This document shows, one piece after another, positions 29,246 to 39,661 of a DNA stretch of 64,000 bases. The notes beneath the pieces are model-generated. The model worked only from the letters and a program-made list of their open reading frames with translations. It ran no database searches and had not been told where the DNA came from. The position numbers and the translations under genes were made by a program. Within the stretch, counting starts at the first letter, position 1, and each line of letters opens with the position of its first letter. This DNA is from Lepidostoma basale (Eukaryota > Arthropoda > Insecta > Trichoptera > Lepidostomatidae), in contig JAHDVF020000067.1 in NCBI GenBank assembly GCA_022606425.2, positions 930,001-994,000 of the forward strand, written 5' to 3'.

Positions 29246-31182
29246 TAGGCCGGGCCGAAATGATTTTTTATGCATTATACGATTCTAATAGTGAAAATAT
29301 GGTGCCAAATGATATCAAAATTACGTATGTAAAATATTTTTTGAATTGAGTATAAACTTCTGTCTCCGAATTGGCCTCAAAGTTTAAGAAAATGGCTATT
29401 TTTGACCTGTATTATAGCTGGCATTAATATTACACAGAATTAATATTATATTTTTATTTTAATATTTTCCTGCTTAATATGAAGCACTTTGCATAATAAT
29501 ACCAAAATAATAATTATTTTGAAAACCAGTGACCAGTAGTCGGGGTGGGGGGTGCACCTAATTTCACGCGTGCACAGACTTGTGACCTCGAGCTAGTAGT
29601 CAGTATTGCTCCAAGGGAGGTTGTGTTTGGGGATGTTGTCATAATGGATCGAACTCGAAAATTGTTTAAATGTGCTGTGCTTGGTGAATATTGTGAAATT
29701 AAAGACAATATATTACCAACAAATGAGGATGTAATGAAATTTTTTGGGTAAGAAATAATTTAACAACTACGAAAAAACACCAACCATTTACAGTAATATC
29801 TGATATTGTAGTAAATAAAATCGAAGAAATATGGAAAAGAGCTTCAATTCTTACAGTGATGCATACAAGAGTTGTACAAATGATAAAATCTTATCATTCT
29901 AAGTATAAAAATCTTCTCAAATCTCATCCGAAGACATCGAAAAAAACTAGAAGAATTTAATCGTAGTGGTAAATTTCTTTTTGTTATTTCGTCCTGTAAA
30001 TGTAAAGAAATTAATCAATGTTCCTGTCCCAGAGATCGCTAGGTACCCTTGCAAGATCAGAGCTTTCTAACGGACCAGCGAACATCCAGAAAAATGAGTA
30101 TTGGAAATACAGATATAATTGAAACGAAACAATTACAAAACAATGATTTATTTGCTTGCTACATATGAATGAACTACCATTTAGGCATTTGTTTGAATAT
30201 ATTGATGGCGCTACATCAGGTCCACGTACTTTTACAGGCCAAATAGGGAAGGAACTTGAAAAATGCGTAGAAAAACCTGTAGTTAGTTTTATAAAAATCA
30301 GTACAGAAATGCCTGAATTATCAGTCTATTAATTTATCGTAGTCTATATATATACCTAGTCAAGATATTTATCGGATGACCTTAATATTGTAGTTGATCC
30401 TGTGACACGGAGAAATAGCTACTTTGCTCATCCAGAAAACTTACTGATAGCTATGTTAACTGATCCTTAAAAGCATATAAGAGAACTAGCTCCACGCAGA
30501 ATTCTAAAAGCTTGTACTATGCGAGGTAATAAAGTCAGACTATTTCAAGTTCCAATTATAAATGCTAAAGTCACAGACTACTACGATCTTATAAATTGGC
30601 AGCAAAATATTACTGAACCACCAATACTTCAACAAATTTCTGACGAAGATCTTCAGATGTTCATAGCACAAGGTAGTGAGGGTGAACTACTTCTTCTACG
30701 TTTGCCCTGTCATACACAAGCAGTCGAAAGAGCCGTGAAGAATGTAACAGAAGCCTCAGCAACTTTGTGTTCGAAAACAGCAAGAGAAGGATTCACTAAA
30801 GCGAAAATAGCGTCTCGCAGTATTATGCCAACATTTGAAATTAAAAAGGATTTTGTAGTAACTAATTAGTTGTAAAATTTTCTTTGAATTTAAATTTGAA
30901 AAAACTTTTTTCTCTTAAATACATTATGATTTGCCTTGAACTTTTGTTTTATTTTGATAATAGATGAAAATAATCCAGTAACATTCCAGTATGACGAAAT
31001 ATATTAAAAGGCTTTTTTCTTAAATTTCTATGGTTTCCATGTCAATTCGGAGACAGAAGATGTTATCCAACTGTAATGAAACTTTATATATTATTAAAAC
31101 ACGTCATTTAGCAACCTTTTTTCACTATTAGAATTCGATACATTGCAATTTTTTTTCCCCCATACAAAAATGACCCACCCTA
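29246..31182 (+). mobile_element. TIR element, tandem copy 2 (1937 bp)
   Basis: Same termini and internal order as copy 1, with a few per cent divergence by eye. Examples are GAATTAATATT instead of GAATTGATATT, and a shorter GAAATTTTTTGGGTAAG. It is head-to-tail with copy 1. Confidence 0.85.
29644..30869 (+). pseudogene. Decayed transposon protein, tandem copy 2
   Basis: Same blocks as 27681-28921. It shares lesions with copy 1, such as the in-frame TAG after CPRDR and the frameshift before MNELPF. It also has its own, such as the TAA in GATCCTTAAAAGC near 30467 and loss of the EWV codons near 29750. Where copy 1 is frameshifted (PFTS) this copy reads on as PFTVISDIVVNKIEEIWKRA. The last 116 codons (30519-30869) are open and end in FVVTN. 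Confidence 0.65.
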
Positions 31183-31190
31183 CTATACAA
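31183..31190. repeat. Target site copy 3 (CTATACAA)
   Basis: Directly follows the ACCCACCCTA end of tandem copy 2. Confidence 0.85.
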
Positions 31191-31404
31191 TTCCTGAAAC
31201 AAAATATTCTTTGATTTCACTCTTATTTGCCGGGATCGTCAGTACACATGAGGAGAATTTTGGTCTCCTTGTGACCTAATTGTAACAAATACTCTTTAAT
31301 TTTTTTATTCAAAAAGTCTTTCTATAATACATTAAATATGTATTCAGATTGTCATATGATGTTCTGATTGTCATAATAATTTTGGGTTTTGTAGTTTTTA
31401 ATGT

Positions 31405-31545
31405 ATTTAAAGTATTTTGGATCAAAATTATGGTTCTCTCGATGATAACTGTAAAGGTCTTTGAAAGACGTTGAGAAAAATAAACACATATGTGTGAAAT
31501 TCGATGTTTTATTAATTTTATCACAGAATTTCGCATTTAATCGGT
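31405..31545 (+). repeat. Diverged relative of the 22.8-kb TIR arm
   Basis: GGTTCTCTCGATGATAACTG, GGTCTTTGAAAGACGTTGAG, AAAAATAAACAC parallels TCGTTCTCCCGATGATGAAG, CCTTCGAAACATGTCGAG, AAAAATAAACGC at 22787-22842. Only this arm is recognisable. 31191-31404 holds nothing I recognise. Confidence 0.55.
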
Positions 31546-31644
31546 GCTAACCAATCTGAAGAGAAAATTATGTGATGCGTGTTTGTTGCCGGTTACCACT
31601 TAAGGCCTCAAATTTGTAACATTGTCCAAATAAAATGCTAAAAA

Positions 31645-31985
31645 TCTGCGAGTGACCCAAAGAGCCATACAAAGAATTATGTTAGCCTTAGAGACAGTAT
31701 CAGAAACGCTACGCTGAGTGAAAAAATAAAGCACTGACATCATCCACCGCACAGCGACTCTAAATTGGCAATGGGCTGATCATGTACCTAGAAGTACGTA
31801 CGAAAAATGGGTAAAAAGACTGCTGACTTAGCGACCATCGACCATAAATAGAAATCCAGGGTGACTGCAACTACGGTGACCTGAACCGAAACGTTAGCAT
31901 TACCTGGATGCAGTCTGCAAGAGACAGAATGGTGGGAAGCAAATGGAGGAGTCCTTTATTCAGGACGAAAATGGGCTGAAAGAAA
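31645..31985 (+). mobile_element. LINE C-terminal fragment (LEWRPR lineage)
   Basis: Readings VTQRAIQRIMLALETVSETL, TDIIHRTATLNWQWADHVPR, WVKRLLT then RPSTINRNPG, LDAVCKRQNGGKQMEESFIQ. Heavily mutated with several stops. Confidence 0.65.
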
Positions 31986-32011
31986 TTATTAATCAAAGAG
32001 TGATTTTATAA

Positions 32012-32180
32012 AAACTAACCATTATGCCGTCTCTCCGAAGGGGTAGTCAAAAATAATGGACTGCCACACTTTTCTTTCCTGATATACTTCTTCCGCTTCC
32101 TCATGCACGCATGTCGATTTCTCGCCCTCACGTGGCCGACATGCAATATTTGATTTATTTGATCGAACCACGTTTTCACA
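32012..32180 (-). mobile_element. RTE-N LINE 3' fragment
   Basis: CTAACCATTATGCCGTCTCT, GGACTGCCACACTTTTCTTT, CATGCACGCATGTCGATTTC, GCAATATTTGATTTATTTGA in minus-strand order. The tail is reduced to AAAACTAACC. Confidence 0.8.
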
Positions 32181-32711
32181 CGAAGCTCTGCTCTAGTGAA
32201 CTAGTGACCTGTGTGAATAAATCTGGGCCCCGATTCATAACTTTTGATAAGTCGGTCCTAAGTCAGGCGTTTTCGGTTATTCGTGTAATATATTTCATCA
32301 TGAAATATGCTGGTTCAGCAGTCGAAGTCCACTTATATGGGTTATGCATTTAACCTCGACAATTTCATTGTTTAATCAATTAACTTGGTTTAATATAAAC
32401 CTAATTGGTATCTGTGCTTACTACGCGAATTATGATTGATATTAAAGCTATAAGGATTACGGTGACATTAATGTTCCTACTGAATCTATTTTCAATCATA
32501 TTTCAAATCGGTTTTGTTATACTTGTGACAACTCGTATGAATATTAAAGATATAATATAATTGTAAATCCATATCGCTTCGTATAAATTGTATTGAGAAT
32601 TTGTAATAAAGCAGCTTACGTCAGTCCCTTAAGGAACATTATAATATTTCAGCAATAGCATAAAGGTTTTCCTATAATAAAACCAAACCTCCCGCTTCCA
32701 ATATAAATAAT
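32181..32711. other. No gene; possible short DNA-element scrap
   Basis: GGGCCCCGATTCATAACTTT, then AAGTCGGTCCTAAGTCAGG at 32227-32268 has the look of a MITE terminus, but no partner arm was found. The rest is unrecognised. Confidence 0.35.
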
Positions 32712-32955
32712 AATTTTATGTGAAACTGACATGTAAATTGTGGTGTTGGATATTAACACATATAAAACTTCCAAAAATTTGTCAGACATGGTGGTCATAA
32801 GAAAGGTGGAATGGGGAATGTTGTATTACATGAAGCGTGCGCTTAACCCAACCAATGGACAGGTCATAAGTTCTGTAAACACCTCGATCACCATATTCAG
32901 TTTCCAGTTTGCATCTTCGTCTCTATTTAGATACAATTAATCCTTGAATAAATAA
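32712..32955 (+). repeat. Repeat family R, copy 2
   Basis: Colinear with 16436-16680, including AGCGTGCGCTTAACCCAACC and CATCTTCGTCTCTATTTAG. Confidence 0.8.
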
Positions 32956-33049
32956 TAATGAATATTTCACAACTATTTTACCCGATAATGTAATATTTTT
33001 TTGGAAATCTCTTGCGAATTCATTTTGAATAATAATTACATAGAATAAA

Positions 33050-33262
33050 AACTAACTAACTAACTAACCATCACACCGTCTCCTCGAAAGTGTAGGCAGA
33101 AAATAATGGAATGCCACACTTTAACCGATGCAGCACTCCATTATTCTCTTTACGCCCCCGCAAGAGACGCAGTGTGATGGGTTGCTACCCTCATCGCCAC
33201 CAATAGGCATCTACCATGCACACTTCGATTGCCAACGTCCACAAAATAAATCTAATACATAA
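33050..33262 (-). mobile_element. Non-autonomous RTE-N-tailed element, truncated copy 4
   Basis: Minus strand: the GTTGGCAATCGAAGTGTGC block, GGTGGCGATGAGGGTAGC, GCGTCTCTTGCGGGGGCG, GTGTGGCATTCCATTATTTT and the RTE-N terminus with a (GTTA)n tail (TAACTAACTAACTAACC at 33054-33070). The 5' half is missing. Confidence 0.75.
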
Positions 33263-33264
33263 AA

Positions 33265-33765
33265 CAATGTTTTACCAACAATGGTCCCAACCCTAATGTA
33301 TGGAAGCGAAGCATGGAACTGGCAGATGAAATATGAGAGCCGAATAAAAGCGGTAAAGATGACGTTCCTAAGACGTATGTGTGGTATAACGATGTACGAC
33401 AGAATCTCAAATACTGATATTAGATAGGAATGTAGAGCGAAAGAAGGTATTATGAACAAAATTATGAAAGGATCGCTGCGTTAGTTCGGACATATGGAGC
33501 GCATGAATGAAGAAAAAATGGTTAAAAAAGTATGCGTTAACGATGAAAATGGAGTACGGAGTCGAGGTAGATCGAGGAAAACATGGCATGACCAAATTTA
33601 TCAAATTTTAAAGGTTGATCATGTCAGAAGCCGGAAAATTGACGTGCGTGTATGACTCGCTGTATGAATGTGGAGGAATCTAGAGAGGTATGTCAGGATG
33701 GAGAATCGTGGCGGTCCATTCTCTCTGCCTACCCCTGCGGGGAAACGGCGTAATGGTTTGATGTT
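33265..33765 (+). mobile_element. RTE-N LINE 3' fragment, (GTTT) subfamily
   Basis: Readings VPTLMYGSEAWNWQMKYESR, IKAVKMTFLRRMCGITMYDR, ECRAKEGIMNKIMKGSLR, FGHMERMNEEKMVKKVCVND, RSRGRSRKTWHDQIYQILKV. It ends in GGGGAAACGGCGTAATGGTTTG. In-frame stops are present. It sits head to head with copy 4 of the non-autonomous element. Confidence 0.8.
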
Positions 33766-34041
33766 GTTAGAACAATGTTGTTTTAATAACTACCGCCATT
33801 CTGTTTGGATTTAGTTAGCGACCAAATTCGGCAGGCTAGCTAACATCGACAGACTGGGCCAAAATCTGTCTGTCTGATTGCATGAACAAAGCTGACGGAA
33901 GGGCGCCGCTGCATCATATAGCAGGTTCGGGTAAGCGGTGGATAACTTTCTCTGATTTATATACAATTAAAGGTAGAGATCATAAATTTAATACGACGTT
34001 TGAATTCAATTACATTCATAGTATCCAGAGTTTCTTATATA

Positions 34042-35328
34042 TTAGGTCCTTACATATGAAATTGGCGTTTTGCCGTACTGGCAAATTGATCTCAAATATC
34101 TTCTTTTTGGTTAAGAATTCCAAATTCAAATTTATACAGCTATTTACTCAAGTATTTGTGTTTCGAAAATTATAATTCATTTGTTTTTTCCTCAATTGTT
34201 TTTTTTCTTTGCGTCACTCGGTTTACAAAATGGAAAACTTGAAATATCGCGTTATTTACGAGTACGAGTTCCACCGTGGCACCATTGCTGCAGAAACGGC
34301 TCGAAGGATTAATGATGTGTATGGCGACGGTGCCGCAAAAGAAAACACAGTGCGTTTTTTGGTTCCAACGTTTTCGTTCTGGAAATTTCGACCTGCAGAA
34401 CAAGCCCCGTGGACGGCCGGAGACCAAAGTTGATAATGAAGAATTGAAGGCTATTGTGGAAGCGGATCCATCGCAAACCACGTCCGAGTTAGCTGCAGGC
34501 TGCGGTGTTAGTGATAAAACTGTTTTAATCCACTTGAAGCAAATTGGGAAGGTGAAAAAGCTTGAAAGGTGGGTACCTCACGAATTGAGTGAAGCAAATC
34601 AACAAACGCGCGTTGACTGCTGCGTTGCATTACTCAACCGGCACAATAATGAAGGGATTTTGAATCGAATCATTACCTGTGATGAAAAATGGATCCTGTA
34701 TGATAATCGGAAGCGCTCATCACAATAGCTGAACCCTGCCGAACCAGCCAAACCATGCCCCAAGCGAAAATTGACTCCAAAAAAGTTACTTGTGAGCGTT
34801 TGGTGGACTAGTGCTGGTGTCGTTCACTACAGCTTTCTTAAATCTGACCAGATGATTACGGCAGATATCTATTGTCAGCAACTGCAAACCATGATGGAAA
34901 AGCTAGCTGCTAAACAACCGAAGCTGGTTAATCGCTCTAGGCCACTGCTGCTTCATGATAACGCTAGACCACACACTGCACAACAGACGGCTACCAAATT
35001 AGAAGAGCTTCAATTGGAATGTCTAAGACATCCACTGTACTCTCCGGACCTTGCCCCAACAGATGACTTTTTTTTTCTAAATTTGGATAACTTCTTGCAA
35101 GGGAAAAAATTCAACTCCGATGGGGCAGTCCAAACCGAGTTCAAAGATTTTATTGATTCCCGTCCGAATGGTTTTTTTAGTAAAGGGATCGATGAACTAC
35201 CTATGAGATGGCAAAAGTGAATATATAGCAATGGTACATACTTTGATTAAATAAATATATTAGATTTAAAAAAAATCAACTTTATGTTCCTCCCATACGA
35301 AACGCCAATTTCATATGTAAGGACCTAA
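34042..35328 (+). mobile_element. Mariner element 2, decayed (1287 bp)
   Basis: 29-bp identical TIRs starting TTAGGTCCTTACATATG, at 34042-34070 and 35300-35328, with TA duplications outside (34040-34041, 35329-35330). The whole element is present, but its transposase frame is broken. TIR and protein differ clearly from the mariner at 3317, so this is another subfamily. Confidence 0.95.
34230..35250 (+). pseudogene. Mariner transposase pseudogene
   Basis: The reading starts ENLKYRVIYEYEFHRGT and changes frame at the T-run near 34357. It continues FWFQRFRSGNFDLQNKPRGR, a second HTH (SELAAGCGVSDKTVLIHLKQ), WVPHELSEANQQTR and ITCDEKWILYDN with the first Asp. A TAG at 34726-34728 follows RKRSSQ, where the family usually has Trp. 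Then HDNARPHTAQQ and YSPDLAPTD give the second and third Asp with DD34D spacing. A TGA at 35218 sits nine codons before a TAA at 35248, so the last codons are also lost. One frameshift and two nonsense changes make it inactive. Confidence 0.9.
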
Positions 35329-35399
35329 TATTATAATATAAAAAAATCGTTCTGGTTTTTATAATTCATTTTTTAGATTCACTAAAACCGTAGAGAGTT

Positions 35400-35945
35400 T
35401 AACAAACAAACAAAACAAACCATCAGGGGTAGGCAGAGAGAATGGACCGCTACACCAATTTATCCTTGGAAACCTCTCTAGCTTCCTCCACATTCATACA
35501 ACGAGTCATACACTCACGTCGATTCCTCCGACTTCTAACATGACCAACCTTTAAAAATTGATTAATTTGGTCATGTCATGTTTTCCTCGGTCTGCCTCGA
35601 CTCCGTATCCCATATACATCATTAATGTATACTTTCTTAACCATTCTTTCTCCATCCATACGTTCCATATGTCCGAACCAACGCAGCGATCCTTTCATAA
35701 TTTTGTTCATAATACCCTTTTCCGCTCTACATTCCTTTTTTATATGAGCATTTGAGATTTTGTCGTATATCGTTCTACCACACATGTGTCTTAGGGATTT
35801 CATCTCTACCGCATTTATTCCGCTTTCATCCTTCTTCTGCCAGTTCCATGCTTCGCTTCCATACATTAGTGATGGGACCAGAACTCCATTGTGAACAGCC
35901 GTTTTCGCTTTCATTGATAAATTCTTGTTTCCAATAACTATTCTT
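35400..35945 (-). mobile_element. RTE-N LINE 3' fragment, (GTTT) subfamily
   Basis: Minus frame open over 112 codons: KTAVHNGVLVPSLMYGSEAW, NWQKKDESGINAVEMKSLRH, KKECRAEKGIMNKIMKGSLR, RMDGERMVKKVYINDVYGIR, SRGRPRKT. It then frameshifts to the terminus. The tail is seen as AACAAACAAACAAAACAAACC at 35401-35421. It is the best representative of the (GTTT) subfamily. Confidence 0.85.
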
Positions 35946-36078
35946 AATTTTAATAAATATTATAAAAATACATTATGTTTTAAAAAAAAAACCAACGATT
36001 TAAATCAATGATATTATAATTTATTTTACAATCTTCAATATGAGCAGGAAATAGCTCATTATTATGAAGAAGGAATCT

Positions 36079-36148
36079 GGTAGTGTCCAGGCTCGAACCC
36101 ATGTCTCCTGGATCAGAAGCCAAGCGTTCTATCCCCTAGACCTCCACC
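36079..36148 (-). tRNA. tRNA-like pseudogene or SINE head
   Basis: 70 nt on the minus strand that can fold like a tRNA. The acceptor is GGTGGAG/CACTACC (one mismatch, one wobble), the anticodon stem CTTGG/CCAGG, and the B box GGTTCGAGCC. The T stem is mismatched and the anticodon loop is 8 nt, so it is not a functional tRNA. No SINE body is recognised beyond it. Confidence 0.45.
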
Positions 36149-36149
36149 C

Positions 36150-36805
36150 GATTATGTAAATCACGTTTCTGTAAATTGAATAAATGTTTTGTTTATCCGT
36201 TATATTTTTGAGTCCTTATTTGTATGCAACTCCAATGTGGCCATGTCGCTTGTCTATCTCAAACAGTGCAGCGGCAACACGCGATGTGGCAACCCCGCGA
36301 GGCGACACCCTGCAAGTAGGTCGCTGGGAGCCAGGGAGACCAATAGGAGCCCGTGGCGGGAAACATTTTCCATTTTCAAATCTATGTGCAGATTTATCGC
36401 GCTCCCTGGGATTATGCTCCTGGGACATTACATTTACATGAAACATTCTGATTTTTCCGGGATAGCTCTCTTCCTTTGCATTCGGCATTTTTTATTTGCT
36501 AATACACCATTCAATTGAGTTCCTTTGTAATAAATAAGTCGATAACGCAACATGTTTTTTCACTAAATAGGTTGGTATTATGTCTTCTAATATGGATCTC
36601 TATAAATTTGAGTCATCGGATGGAATGGACACCGAAGGTTACTAAACTATATGTTCCGGATGTTCCATCTTTCTGTTCCGGATTGTTGTAACCACTAAAT
36701 TAAATTTAAAAAAAAAGTTGAAAAAAGGGTTGTATCAGGAACATTATATTACGTGTGTTTTGAGACAAAACAACTTATCATCACTAATGTTAAAATAATA
36801 CATAT
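36150..36805. other. GC-rich ORF patch, otherwise unannotated
   Basis: 36235-36440 is GC-richer than its surroundings and open in one frame (36184-36441, 85 aa, SNSAAATRDVATPRGDTLQV...). No resemblance to known proteins that I can see. Nothing is recognised in 36442-36805. Confidence 0.35.
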
Positions 36806-37445
36806 ATTTAACTAACTAACTAACTAACCATCACGCCGTCTCCCCGAAAGGGTAGGCAGAAAAAATGGACTGTCACACTTTTACTGCAATATATATACAA
36901 TAGGCATCTCCCGCGCACACTTCGATCGTCCAACACCCACAAAACAAATCCAAAACAAATAATATAAAATACAATGATATAAAATAAAATAACAAAATAA
37001 AAATAATTTAACACAAAATGTTATTTTTAGATGGTGCACATATTGTATATTAAATTTATGTTCCACGCATCCATCGTTTTTTTAATTTAGCACATAATGT
37101 AATAAAACATCATGTTTTTTTCGATATTGCACATGTTGACATGGACGATCCGGACTTTTATGTGTTTTTTTTTTAATATTTATTTATTTGACACATTCAC
37201 CATGGAGTGTTGTGTGTCATACAAGTAATAACACATTATTAATTTATGTTACACGGATGCATCGTTTTTTTTAAATTAGCTGTAATTAGGCACTTAACCA
37301 GCAAGAACCTATTGATAATAATAAAATAATATTGAAGAAATTATTCAAATTGTCATTGGAACAAATAAAATATTTATTTTTACACCTGTCAAAATTCTTT
37401 ATAAAAACGAAAAAACGAATATAATTTTAACAGCAAAACAGTACA
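36806..37445 (-). mobile_element. Non-autonomous RTE-N-tailed element, copy 3
   Basis: Minus-strand copy of 346-976 with matching 5' end (AAGAATTTTGACAGGTGTAA at 37382-37404), the ATGTGCACCATCT block, GTTGGACGATCGAAGTGTGC and the RTE-N terminus with a (GTTA)n tail at 36811-36828. The GC-rich block near 36890 is deleted. An extra ~75 bp, including a TTTATTTATTTGACAC string, is inserted near 37160-37240. Confidence 0.8.
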
Positions 37446-37614
37446 AACGTATTACGTGTCACAATTAACTATTATAATATGCGGCAATTAAAAAAAAATA
37501 AAATTAAAACATTGTCTATTTATATATATTTATTTTAGTCTATCTTTTTCCTACTTTGGTATGAAAAAAAAGTTCGTCTTTTGCCTTAACCTTTTTGCCT
37601 AAATAACAACAACG

Positions 37615-37785
37615 AAATAATCTATCACGCCGTTTCTTCGAAAGAGTAAGCAGATATCATGAACCACCGCACTACTCTATCCTGACATACCTCTCTAGCT
37701 TCCACCACATTCGTACAGCAAGTCATACACACTCGTCGATTATTCTTCTAACATGGCCGACCTTTAAAATTTAATTAACTTCATT
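37615..37785 (-). mobile_element. RTE-N LINE 3' fragment, (GTTT) subfamily
   Basis: ATCTATCACGCCGTTTCTTC, CCACCGCACTACTCTATCC, GTCATACACACTCGTCGATT and CCGACCTTTAAAATTTAATT in minus-strand order. The tail is degenerate (AACAACAACG). Confidence 0.75.
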
Positions 37786-37923
37786 AATAAAACATATATT
37801 ATATTATTTCTACGAAAGGGGCTTAATTTTTAATATAATATATTTCTTCAAATCCTTTTTTTGTCTTACTTCTTGCAAAAGCTATTTCAAAGCAACTAGT
37901 TATTATTATTATTATAATTAATT

Positions 37924-38382
37924 AGCGAAGCATGATAATGGGCAAAAGAAGGATGAAAGTAGAATAAATGCAGTAGAAATGAGATCTCTTAGACGAATGT
38001 GTGGATACTCTGTGTATGATAGAGTGTCGAATGAAGAAGTGAATGCGGTGCGAATGATGGTGTCATGAACAAAATAATGAAAGGATCATTAAGATGGTTT
38101 GGACATATGGAAAGAATGAATGTAAAAATAATGGTAAAAAATATATATGTTAATGATGTAAATGGAACCAGAAATAGAGGAAGGCCGAGGAAAACGTGGC
38201 ATGATCAAATAAATCAAATATTGAATGTCGGCCATGTGAGGAGTTAGAGAAATCGACACGCTGTATTAATGTTGAAGAAGCGAGAGAAATATGTCAGGAT
38301 AGAAAAGTGTGGCAGTCCATTCTTTCTGCCTACCCCTTCGGAGAGACGGCGTGATGGTTAGTTAGTTTAGTTGGTTAGTTAT
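37924..38382 (+). mobile_element. RTE-N LINE 3' fragment
   Basis: GQKKDESRINAVEMRSLRRM, CGYSVYDRVSNE, then after a deletion and frameshift NKIMKGSLRWFGHMERMNVK, NGTRNRGRPRKTWHDQINQI. The terminus is CCTTCGGAGAGACGGCGTG with a (GTTA)n tail. Part of the ACMTRCMNV region is deleted. Confidence 0.85.
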
Positions 38383-38896
38383 AATTAGATAAATGATATA
38401 AGACGCTTAGTTCAATTATTAAATTGTTATGTTAAAAAGACATGTTTTTCAAAATGGAAAAAATATTATTCCAGTAACAGTATTCGAAGAAATGTTAGTA
38501 TATAATATGTATCAAAATGAAAGAAAAATGTATCAATATACTTATACGTCCCACGCTAGGAAATATTGGAAACGTTTTTTCTATTTTTTTTAAATCTCGG
38601 GATAAAAAATGGAGCAACCCTAATGCGAATAAAATTCGCACCGCAAACTTACATCCAATCTGCCGCCTCTTGACACGGCCGCTTCTCTCCCTGCAAATGT
38701 CATTTCGGTGAATCCCACTTTCGAGCGCGCCACTTTAACGGAAAGTTTACACGACGTCTAGAATACACATTCAATAACGTGTATTTAAATTTGGAACATT
38801 TTTCCCAAGATCTTACTACAACTATAAATAGCAGTAAAAAGGGAAATATTGAAATTGAAAACATTTTGTATCGTATATCCATATAGAAAATTTAAC
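38383..38896. other. No recognisable feature
   Basis: AT-rich with a slightly GC-richer centre at 38640-38760. Short ORFs only. Confidence 0.5.
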
Positions 38897-39355
38897 GAAC
38901 TAACCATCACGCCGTCTCCTCAACATTCACACATCGTGTCATGCACGCGCATCGACTTCTCTGACTCCTCACGTGGCCGACATTCAATATTTTATTTATT
39001 TGATCGTCCCACGTTTTACTCGGTCTTCCTCTATTTCTGGTTCCATTTACATAGTTAATTTATATTTTTTTACCATTCTTTCTTCATTCATTCTTTCCAT
39101 ATGTCCAAACCATCTTAATGATCCTTTCATTATTTTGTTCATAACACCATCATTCGCATCGCATTTATTTATTATATTTTCATTTGACACAATCATACAT
39201 AGAGTATCCACACATTCGTCTAAAAAACTAATTTCTACTGCATTTTTTCTACTTTTATCTTTCTTATGCCGGTTCCATGCTTAGCTTCCATACATAAGGG
39301 TCGGTAGAAGAACACCATTTGCACTGCCATTCTAGCTTCTTTGGATAGTTTTTTT
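38897..39355 (-). mobile_element. RTE-N LINE 3' fragment with small deletion
   Basis: From 39355 downward: VQMVFFYRPLCMEAKHGTGI, the NDGVMNKIMKGSLRWFGHME region, RNRGRPRVKRGTIK, RMTRCVNVE, then directly GAGACGGCGTGATGG. About 60 bp of the AYPF segment are deleted and the tail is short. Confidence 0.8.
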
Positions 39356-39364
39356 TAGATAGAT

Positions 39365-39530
39365 AGAAAATTGATAGTGTGGTAAAACATTGTACGACAG
39401 GAAGGAATGTAGAGCGGAAGAAAGTTATATGAATAATATTATGCAAAGATCTCCACGTTGGTTTGCACATATGGAACGCATGGAAAAAGAAAGAATGGTT
39501 AAGAAAGTATTCGATAATTATTATATTTGA
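39365..39530 (+). mobile_element. RTE-N internal fragment
   Basis: GACAGGAAGGAATGTAGAGC, GGTTTGCACATATGGAACGC, GGTTAAGAAAGTATTCG correspond to the ECRAEEGIMNKIM ... FAHMERMEKERMVKKV region of the (GTTT) subfamily. The 3' end is missing. Confidence 0.65.
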
Positions 39531-39539
39531 ACGAAGTAC

Positions 39540-39655
39540 GGACTTGAAGAAGACCATGTTAGAAATAAGACTTAGAGAGAATCTCAGAAATAATACGGTG
39601 AAAGAAAAAACAAAGGTCATAGACGTCATCATCATTGATTTATTAATACGATTAA
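39540..39655 (+). mobile_element. LINE fragment (LEWRPR lineage)
   Basis: KKTMLEIRLRENLRNNTVKE and KTKVIDVIIID parallel MLGISLRDRVRNDTVREKTK in the copy at 39695, so a second short piece of the same lineage lies just upstream of it. Confidence 0.6.
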
Positions 39656-39661
39656 AAATAA

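Noticed and set aside
27284..31182. hAT superfamily assignment of the tandem elements
   Set aside because: The 8-bp target and TAGGG-like end fit, but no BED finger or hAT C-terminal dimerisation block is visible in the decayed protein, so the superfamily is left open.
36079..36148. Functional tRNA gene
   Set aside because: T-stem mismatches and an 8-nt anticodon loop. The tRNA-like call is kept only as a pseudogene or SINE head.
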